Below the pieces are notes generated by a model that saw only the letters and a program-made list of their open reading frames with translations, ran no database searches and was not told the origin of the DNA. Shown piece after piece: positions 56,451 to 64,000 of a DNA stretch of 64,000 nt. The stretch is from Brachypodium distachyon. Taxonomy: Eukaryota; Streptophyta; Magnoliopsida; Poales; Poaceae. The position numbers and the translations under genes were made by a program. The stretch lies in NCBI RefSeq assembly GCF_000005505.3, contig NC_016135.3, positions 17,268,613 to 17,332,612 on the forward strand, read 5' to 3'. Numbering within the stretch: position 1 is the first letter of the stretch; each line of letters begins with the position of its first letter.

Positions 56451-58289
56451 GATCCCCATTGTCTATTGGCCATCGCCCGGCTGCTTCTTCTTCTTCCTTG
56501 GCAGAAAATAAACGAGTCTGGGCCTCCAAATCTCTTGACCCTCGGCCCAAAAGGAAGCGTCTCGAGAAAACGAGGAAAGTCCAGCCCCAGCCTCTCCAGC
56601 ATGATTCACAGCCCAACTGCTGAACTGCCTCAAGAATCGTGTGAGATTTTTAACCTCGAGTCTCCTGCTCGTACCAACGACCATTGAGCATGCGCACTTT
56701 CTCCAACTTTGCAGAGCCCCAGGCGACCCGGAGTGACCACGAGCGGGTCGACGTACTGCGAGAGAATTAACAACGACACGGCAGGCAGCATCAGCATCTT
56801 TCGGGGCGATCGACGAGAGGCACCAGGAGGTTCAGGCCTTCAGGGGGAAGCGGCTCTCAACGTCGGCGAGCGCCAGTCCTCGTGTCCAGGGCGACGCGCG
56901 CCACGCCGTGGTGCGCCAATACCTCGGTCTCCACAGGGCGACAGCGCGCGCGCTGCACCAAACCAATTAAACCGCAGCAGGCGCACGGGCAACCAAGCTC
57001 CCTCGATTGGCCGAGCCCACGTACGGCCCAGCACGTGCGCTCACCGACTCCCCTGCCCGCCGCCGCTGTTCGTTCTCCCTTTCACCGCCACATGCAGCGC
57101 GCGGTACGGACGGATGGACGGAGCCCAGCGTCGCCGTACGTCCTCGGGCTGAAAGAAAGGCGTCGTTCCCATTGGCTACGTGCATCCTGATCCGTCCTGT
57201 AAACGACACTTACCGGATACCCTTACTCGTGCCAACACAGCTTGCTTGAATCATACCCGTACTCCAAAATCGCCTGAACTTTCGGTTATTAATTTGGTCT
57301 GTGTTCGCTTGCCTATTTGCTTTCATTCACACCAATCACAGTATTTCGTTCGACGTTGATATGCCCGTGCCCAACGCTCGCAAAAAGCTGTAGGTAACGA
57401 AAGGGCCATGTGCCGCACTGCGAAACGTCTGAACGGTTCCTCTGTAAAAGGCAACGTTCCCGAAGCAGCAGTGCCGGACGGGCGCGTCAAAGCTGCCCAG
57501 GCAAGGCAAAACCGGTGGTCAAAAGCCTAATCACCCTTCTGCAGGCGCTGGACTCTTGTTCCCACGCGGAGCCCCAGACGATCCATGTGATCCTCGCTTT
57601 CGATCGATGAACCCCTTTTGGTTTTAGCACAAAGTATAGCACGGCGAGCTGCTGGACCGGTACGTGTGAACCGCGTAGCAGCTCGGGGGTTCCCCGGTGG
57701 TTTCGCGGTAAATGCAGTTGTGGTAAAAAGTGCTCGATCCGATGGTGGTGATATGGGAAATCTCGTTAAGACCTGAAACCGTCGCAAATGTGCACTGCCT
57801 TACTCTGCTGAGGAAGGACTGAAGGTCTTGCGAATAACTAAACGGCCATGACTCATTTTTCAACTATTGTGTGCTCAGTAATGAAACTGAGGAAAACCCA
57901 AATAATGGTTGCGAGTTTCAACACTATACTTGAGGTGAGTTTAAAAAGGGGGTATGCGTACTGCAGCTTATAGGGTGTAGAGGAGCCCAGGGAGACTGGG
58001 AGAGGATGAAGCTGGCTTTAAAACTTTGAGCTGTCTGTTGAGGTAGTGGAAGTATTGCCTGCCCCGCAGTCCGCTGCAAGCCCAGAACGCGCTCACTCTG
58101 TTCAAACTTTATTTTCTCTCGAACGGCTGTTCAAACTTTAAGCAGAACGCCCTATGATGCCATAACTCAAATGTCAAATGCCGTACGGATGCTATTATGC
58201 CGATGTAACAGCGTTGATGGCAATTCATGCATTTGCCTTGCATGTCATGTTCATGAGGGAGCACGGAATAACATACGTGAATGTAATCT
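56451..58289. other. GC-rich then mixed intergenic sequence, no gene recognised
   Basis: 56500-57200 has overlapping open frames on both strands (for example 56709-57152 +, 147 codons), arginine- and proline-rich as expected from base composition; none matches a family I know. It could be the decayed body of a gene once driven by the orphan promoter. 57200-58289 shows no structure. Confidence 0.35.
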
Positions 58290-58296
58290 TTTTTTT

Positions 58297-58677
58297 TTCT
58301 GGACTTCGTTTCAGAGAGAGAGACCGATGATGGTGGCTGCCGCGGCTCAAGGTCATGCTATCAAGGGCTGGTGAAGCTCAAGATTGGCAAGAAAAACATG
58401 GACAACGTTGTGGCATGCATGGTGGCTTGGCATATCTGGAAAGAGAGAAATCAGCTAGTGTTTGAAAATTGCAGCTCTTCGCCGGAATTTGTGGTGTCCT
58501 CTATAAGATCGGATTGTGCACTCCTAGTGGAGGCTAGGCGGGAGTAGTTGTCTTTTTTCGGTTCTCCCAAATCAGTTGCTTGTAACTGAGTTTGGGCCTT
58601 TTTTGATCTCCTGTACATTATTATTCCTATCTTCTTTAATGAAAAAGCAGAGTAGCTGCTAGGTTCTCAAAAAAAAA
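58297..58677 (+). mobile_element. 5'-truncated LINE 3' end with poly(A)
   Basis: The frame ending ACMVAWHIWKERNQLVFEN (about 58410-58470) and terminating at TAG near 58547 is the C-terminal tail typical of plant LINE ORF2. It is followed by a 3' UTR and an A-tract at 58669-58677. AATCTTTTTTTT flanks both sides (about 58285-58296 and 58677-58688), a plausible target duplication. Confidence 0.75.
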
Positions 58678-59196
58678 ATCTTTTTTTTGGCGGGGAATAC
58701 ACGAATGTAATCCATCATGAGAAAAGAAGCAAGGAAAAAAACCCGATCAAACTGGCAGAGACAGACTCTATACCAAATGCTGCTCTTCCATTATAGCTGG
58801 CACGTTCATTACATGAGCGTTTCTCACTTGGAAGAGAATAAGCAGAGCTTAGCTAGCTATACCAAGACAAACTACAACACCTTCTTACAAAGTGTAACCA
58901 CAAAAGGAAAAAAAAAGATACGCTACTAGTAGAACTATAACTGCGTATATATATCCTAGTAATAACATTTGGTCAGGGGGCAAAATTTGCATGCACATAT
59001 CTGCACGCTGGAGACATAGATACACATACTAATTAAAGAAATTAAGAAGCACATGATGCATGGATCATCAACTTCTCCTGCCATCAAGCTTCAGCAGATG
59101 GTTGCCGGCTGCCTGGAGAACGGAGAGCTGAAAGTTTCAGAGTTTCCAATGCTATCATCTGATCTAAGGGGGGAGCTAGCTATCTGAATGGATCAA

Positions 59197-59536
59197 TCAG
59201 TTGTGCTTGGGCGTGCGCCGATGGACAGGGGTGTAGTCCATGGTCATGTACGACCTCATCTGCTTCCTCTCCTCCGCCCACTGCTCCCCGTGTGTCCTTC
59301 TGTCGTGCAGCCTGATAGCACCTTCTCAATCCACAAAACACAAACAAGTTTTCAGCACACATTGATCACCCCCAGACAGTAAACACCAACACTCTAGCTA
59401 GCTGTAAATATCAACAAACTGAAGCAAGTTAGCCAGATGAGTACTCACCAACACCTACTGCCTGATCAACCGATGAACTGACAACCACCATGAACACCAG
59501 TACAACGAGCCTCACGATCCCAAGCAATAACCTCAT
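59197..59536 (-). CDS. RGF/GLV/CLEL-type secreted signalling peptide precursor (2 exons, 70 aa)
   Basis: Root meristem growth factor (GOLVEN/CLEL) precursors yield a tyrosine-sulfated 13-residue peptide sensed by RGI receptor kinases in root meristem and gravitropism control. Minus-strand exons are 59449-59536 and 59197-59321, with donor GTGAGT, acceptor GAGAAG and phase 1, giving 70 aa. The N-terminus MRLLLGIVRLVVLVFMVVV is a clear signal peptide. The middle is basic and variable (QWAEERKQMRS). The C-terminus ends exactly with the motif DYTPVHRRTPKHN: DY for sulfation, Pro at position 10 and terminal HN, as in the family consensus. A TATA box lies upstream at 59607-59614. The precursor is shorter than most family members (usually 80-120 aa). 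It is not a CLE peptide, which would need an RxVPSGPNPLHN-type end. Confidence 0.85.
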
Positions 59537-59606
59537 TCTTGCCTTCCCTTCTCTCCTCAAATGATTCTCACCTAATTAACCTGCTGCACCTGTGAGTGTA
59601 TCTGCG

Positions 59607-59614
59607 TATATATA
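59607..59614 (-). promoter_or_regulatory. TATA box of the RGF/GLV peptide gene
   Basis: CTATATATACGC on the minus strand, about 75 bp upstream of the start codon, giving a leader of about 40 nt. This spacing supports the chosen ATG. Confidence 0.65.
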
Positions 59615-60330
59615 GAGAGCAAGGCTCGGCTCAGGTCAAGGGCATTCGAGCAAGACAGCTCGCAAGTCAAAGGACACAGGAGCTTTGAGTTTTAATACCT
59701 CCGTTGTGTCCCCCTCCCCTGCCTTGGTCTTCGGATCCCATGGGGAAGAATCTATAGTTCCTGGAGCTCCAAGGCTTTGTTTAGGCTCGCGGCTCCGCCC
59801 CCTGCCTTTTCTGGGGCCGTGAGCTGATGATCAGCTAGTTTAATGGCGTCTCACGTGAGCTCCACTCGGCCGCGCGAGCCACAACCACATGGCATTTGTT
59901 TAACTAGCTAGGCAGACAGTCACGCGGATACCGAAGCCGAGATTAACTATAGTGGAGAAGGATGTGGGTTTTGAATCCATAAAAAGTGTAACTAAGCATC
60001 GTTTTTGTTTAAGCAAACACTGTGTTTGAAGTAGTAGCTTCATTCTTCAATACTCATGGATGCCTCTGGACTCTGGGTCTAGCTGGTACGTAGCTTGGAT
60101 TTGCTCAAGATTCCCATGCTGATTTGTTATGCGCCTGCAGGACAGAAAAATTTGCTGTGCCATTGGTTGGTTGCTTTGCTGATACAGTACTCAATGGGAC
60201 TGGTTGTCATCGGGGCTGTTTTTAAGCTGAAAAAGAGGCAGTGCTACTACCTAATGATGCTGCTTTAAGTACCCTGACCAGATAGTTTGTGAAAGTAGCT
60301 TGACAGTGGGTTAGGGTGGATCATGCTCTA
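59615..60330. other. Upstream region of the peptide gene, no other gene seen
   Basis: About 700 bp of ordinary sequence, presumed 5' regulatory region of the minus-strand peptide gene. No repeat or open frame I would support. Confidence 0.45.
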
Positions 60331-60545
60331 AGGCTACTCATAGTGAGAGTAATATAGGTGGTAACATAAGTACCAACTAAATAAATTTGATGTGTGTCAT
60401 GTTATTAATGAGAAGAAAGATGTTTGTGGTAACTAGATATGTTACCGTAACATCACACAAATCAAAACAAGATGAGTCTATAAACTAATAAATGAAATGC
60501 ATGACACCACATATATGTTACTATCCACCACGGAGGTAGTAACTT
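60331..60545. mobile_element. MITE-like element with AGTAACAT inverted repeats
   Basis: The left side reads AAGGCTACTCATAGTGAGAG then TAATATAGGTGGTAACATAA. The right side has ATATATGTTACTATCCACCA then GGAGGTAGTAACTTA, the complementary order. Internal ATGTTACC / GGTAACTAG words fit a known small-element class common in pooid grasses. Exact termini are uncertain. Confidence 0.55.
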
Positions 60546-61292
60546 ACAACAGTACATGTTAATGTTGTTCTATTCTGACAGAGCAAACATTTTGGGATGG
60601 GTTCCATTTGACTTTCTTTAGCTGTCGTCAAGATCGGCATGCCACTGATGAACCCAACATCATTGGGTAGTACTACTAGCCAGTAGTCCGTAGCTTCATA
60701 TATTGTACTTGGATTAGCCATGCTCGCATTGTCTTTAGCTGAAACAGCAATAGTATTGTCGCCTGTCGATAATTTCGTGCCCTTATACTTTGCAAAAGTA
60801 AACTAGATTAGTGATCACAAGATTGTCTGAGTGGATATGACATGATACTGTCGCCAATTGCAGTATCAGAATCCTGTGAGATACCGTCTACTAATTATAA
60901 TTAGCTTGAGCATGCGTGCTCAAAATTGGCTGCATGTACACTAATGGTAGCCTGCTTGCAGAACACAAGCACCTGACAAGGAACTTAGAGCGTCTTTAGC
61001 AGGTTCCTAAAATGCTTTCCATTCAAAAAAACTGTCACTGTTCTCTAAATCACCTCAAAAACATGTTTCAGTAGGTTCCTATCTCATTGACAATCCCTAA
61101 ATTGTAATTTTTTTTGTATCTTCCTGCATTTTCTCCCCTCTTCCTTAAATGTGTTCCCTCCTTTTTCGTTTTGTTTCTCTCTTTTTTCCCGGGAAACTTA
61201 TTTGTTCTGGAATCGATCGTCTTTTCCTAAAAAAAAGCTCCCCATTCACTAAACTGGAAAAAGAATGCGAGGAGGGATTTCACGAAGCTCAA
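60546..61292. other. Intergenic, no gene recognised
   Basis: AT-rich. 60985-61135 contains transposon-like words (AGGTTCCTAAAATGC and TAGGTTCCTATCTC) but no clear ends. Confidence 0.4.
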
Positions 61293-61621
61293 GGCAACTC
61301 CAGTAGGAGACCCATTTGGGCCGGATCAATCCGTTCGGACCGAAATGGACAAAACGCGCCCCATTTCCACTTGCGTCCGGATTTTGGTCCGCCGCGACCC
61401 AACCCAAATTTGGTTTGTAAATGGGTCAGAACGGACAACATCTTTGCACCGTGTTTGTCTTCCCTTTGCTTTTTTTTTTCCATAGCCCACATGTTTATAC
61501 CAATAAAACGGATCAAATGAGTGGCCGCATTAGGACACTGCCAGACCCAAAGGGACGAAGTCTTATCGTCTGTCCGGCTCACCACCCAAACGGACCAAAC
61601 AACCACTCCGCTGGAGTTGCC
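61293..61621. mobile_element. MITE with GGCAACTCCAG terminal inverted repeats
   Basis: Starts GGCAACTCCAGTAGGAGACC and ends CACTCCGCTGGAGTTGCC. Internal sequence contains CCATTTGGGCCG and TTTGGTCCGCCGCGACCC, typical of a Mutator-like small element family in grasses. I could not find a convincing target duplication. Confidence 0.7.
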
Positions 61622-63077
61622 CTTACGGCCCGACCGCCTCCCTCGAACTGGCCGCTCCATCGGCGGCCATGACCACTTGACCAGCCGCGTCCAAACCCTC
61701 CACGCGGCAGTGAGCCTCCCCGACCCTATACCCCTCCGAATTGGGGCTGAAATCGACGCCAATAGCGCCGCTCCAAGCCCACTGATGCAAGTTGCGGCAA
61801 AAGATTCGTCCTGTCGCCGGCACGATTTGTGCCGCGGCCACCACTGCATAGTCCTCATGTTCTGTTTCTCCTCAAGCGCGCGGGAGCAGCGGCACATCAG
61901 GGGTGGCTGGAGCTCGGCGTGGCGTCAGACGAGGCTGGGCGCAGCGGGGCGAACGAACGCGTGCACTCCATGCGGCGGAGGCTCGCGCAGCGAGGCATTG
62001 GGTGCAGCAGGGGGCGCATCGGACGTGAGCGGCTCGAGACGAGCCCGAGAGAGAGGAGGAAGAAGGGGAAGCTAACCTTTAAAGCGGGAGAAGAAGCCAT
62101 TCTTTAAAAAATGGTTTTGCTATGATAAGTTGTTCTTTTTTAGTTAGAGATTAATAGACATGTTAGTCATAAGATTTTAATCTAACGATAGCAAGTGAGA
62201 GATGAGAGAACGAGAATGACCTTTAGATCTTGATCCAACGGATTTAAAACGTCGATTGATATTTAAGACTCATTTTTTTTAAGAAGACGACTTAGAAAGA
62301 GCTACGCCCTTATAAAAAATTCTCTCTAAGATGCTATTAGGAAGGTTTGCAGGATATATGTAATAATTTTTTTGAAATTAGACAGCTCGTTAACCATAAG
62401 ATCCACATAGATAGGAAGCCATTCTGTGTTGTTAATGCATCAGAAAGATCATTTTGACTATCACGTGCATAAGTGCATTGTATTTGGGACTTGACTTTAA
62501 TCACATTAGAACAAGGATAATATAACTAAATATTATGGCCAAATACCTGAACAGGGAGCGGCAGGTCGCGGCGGGGCGACCTCGGCGGTGAGCATGGATG
62601 GATTTTATTTGGAGATGCGACTCGCGCGTTTCGCTGAGCTTGTCGACGTTGAGAAAACCTGCGTGCTTTTGAGGCAGGACAGGATGTATTGATGTGTAGC
62701 AAAATGGATCAATTAGGGGCACTTTGCAAAATTGCAGGGCAGCAGGCGTGCGCCTTAGCGCAAAATTCGCTAGAATGCAGCTACCACATAGGATGATGAT
62801 CGGCTGGTTGAGAAGCGCCGGATGCAGGAGTACACGAGGGACTCGGATGCATAAAATACGCTGCCGCCGATAAATCTTTACTGCGAAAATTTCATCGAAA
62901 AAATTTCAAAAATTCTCAAAAAGATTAAGAAAAGTAATGTTTTATATATGTGTAAACTAATACTTAGACCATCACTTGACAAATTTCTAGCAGTTCGTGC
63001 CGCAACCGACCCTTAATTTACATTCAGTTTCTTTTCTTTCTGCTCATCTTTCTCCTTCAACCATGAAAAATATGATA
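61622..63077. other. Intergenic, GC-rich then AT-rich, no gene recognised
   Basis: 61630-62107 is GC-rich with open frames on both strands and no recognisable domain; it may be the leader of a lost transposon. 62108-63077 is AT-rich without structure. Confidence 0.4.
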
Positions 63078-63202
63078 CTCCCTCCGATCCATATTATTTG
63101 TCTCAAATTTGCACAAACATGGATGTATGATGTATCTATGTTTAAAAAATGTCTAAATACTCCACATGTAGTATTTCAACAAGTAATATGGGTCGAAGAG
63201 AG
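63078..63202. mobile_element. Stowaway MITE
   Basis: Begins CTCCCTCCGATCCATATTAT after TA (63076-63077) and ends ATATGGGTCGAAGAGAG before TA (63203-63204). Confidence 0.8.
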
Positions 63203-63445
63203 TATTCAAACTCTAAGCCAATTGTAATTCGACATGCAGGCAATGGTCTTGATGAAGTAACTCTCATCAGACTTCCATTATTCTAAATGCCTATCCAAAG
63301 GGGTTCGATTTTTTCAATACTTAATTTTGAGGTTCCTTTCTGCCCATCTGAAAAAAATAGAACTTGTTGATATGAGTATTCTATCAGTCCTACTAAGCCA
63401 TAGGCCAGTATGTCACAATAAGTTCTATCTTAAGCAATATTAACT

Positions 63446-63531
63446 TGGTAAAGACAAGTCAGTACCACCAAGTTATTTTTTTGAAACCTGGTAAAGACAA
63501 GTCAGTACCAACAAGTTATTTTTTTGAAAGA
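63446..63531. repeat. 43-bp tandem duplication
   Basis: Two near-identical units of TGGTAAAGACAAGTCAGTAC followed by CACCAAGTT or CAACAAGTT and ATTTTTTTGAAA, differing at one or two positions. Confidence 0.85.
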
Positions 63532-63760
63532 TCTTATTTGACTGTTACAATTTGTCACGTGAAAGAATTAAATTGCATAAAATATTTGCTAGATTGTTGG
63601 GACTCAATTCGTGACAAACAAAGTTTTGCTCTGGCGCAAAAATTCTAGATTTTCTTTCGACGCTTTGCTGAACTACAATGTGAAGGGAAACTAAATATCT
63701 CAACATACCGAGCGTGCTGTCGCTCGTGCTCTAATAGGAATTTTCGAACACACTTGCACT

Positions 63761-63895
63761 TCATGGAGCCTTGTCAAATGGCCGTGTGTCATTGTAGCAT
63801 ATATCCCACACAGCCTTAACTGCATCTTCTGAAGCTTTCTCCGAGCAGTTAGGGTTGAGGTTGACAGATAGCAGAGCACGTCTTTTGACACATTC
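63761..63895 (-). CDS. Possible terminal exon of an unidentified gene continuing to the right
   Basis: Minus strand: after a possible acceptor TTGCCAAG (ending 63896) an open frame of 44 codons reads ECVKRRALLSVNLNPNCSEK and ends NDTRPFDKAP at TGA 63761-63763. The composition looks like real protein, and the frame is also open for 16 codons upstream of the acceptor. I do not recognise the family. The rest of the gene would lie beyond 64000. Confidence 0.35.
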   Translation of the reverse strand, partial: ECVKRRALLSVNLNPNCSEKASEDAVKAVWDICYNDTRPFDKAP

Positions 63896-64000
63896 CTTGG
63901 CAAGATGAAAACACATCAGAAAAACACGCTCATTAGTCAACAACTCAAGGAACCACGAGAAAAGTCAAAACAATCTCAATTGTTAGTCCCTCTATATTCT

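Noticed and set aside
56709..57152. A 147-codon open frame behind the orphan promoter as a new gene
   Set aside because: Composition-driven frame with overlapping frames on both strands. There is no recognisable domain, signal or splice support, so only the promoter-like region is reported.

Overview
This is a piece of a plant nuclear genome, almost certainly from a grass (Poaceae). The evidence is spliced genes with GT-AG introns, very GC-rich coding exons, plant-only families (wax synthase, IQD, BTB-TAZ, RGF/GLV peptide), and a dense background of grass-type transposons: Stowaway MITEs with CTCCCTCC ends, CACTA elements with 'agtggcggt' subterminal repeats, a Ty1-copia element and LINE relics. 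The MITE set suggests a pooid (Brachypodium/Triticeae side), but species cannot be fixed from sequence alone.

Layout. 1-3.4 kb: the C-terminal half of an ABCB (MDR/P-glycoprotein) transporter, convergent with an intronless wax-synthase-like MBOAT gene. 3.4-5.5 kb: Stowaway MITEs, one split by a 571-bp hAT-like insert with an 8-bp target duplication. 5.5-16.6 kb: a decayed CACTA (En/Spm) transposon with a tnp2-type transposase pseudogene, a second transcription unit (Transposase_24-like plus Ulp1-like cysteine protease) and a second internal promoter/subterminal-repeat module.

18.7-41.7 kb: a recent segmental duplication. Copy A (about 18.70-28.11 kb) carries SRP19, an IQD calmodulin-binding gene and a CACTA right end, and has lost MsrA. 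Copy B (about 30.70-41.69 kb) carries SRP19 and an intact MsrA but no IQD. The copies are separated by a LINE-type ORF1 relic. The 5' side of copy B has been enlarged by a solo LTR and GC-rich hAT-like sequence.

44.8-46.3 kb: a three-exon BTB/POZ-TAZ gene. 47.1-52.4 kb: a Ty1-copia retrotransposon on the minus strand with 204-bp LTRs, a CAACT target duplication, an initiator-tRNA-Met primer site, an unusual RanBP2-type zinc finger in place of a normal gag, and a nested Harbinger-like MITE. 55.9-56.5 kb: a diverged copy of the BTB-TAZ promoter with no recognisable gene behind it. 58.3-58.7 kb: a LINE 3' end. 59.2-59.5 kb: a small two-exon gene for a secreted RGF/GLV/CLEL peptide. 60-64 kb: MITEs and a possible terminal exon of a gene running off the right edge.

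The host genes do not form a pathway. The interest lies in how transposons and double-strand-break repair have changed gene content between two near-identical copies, and in domain capture by the transposons. All exon junctions were read by eye from splice consensus and reading-frame continuity.
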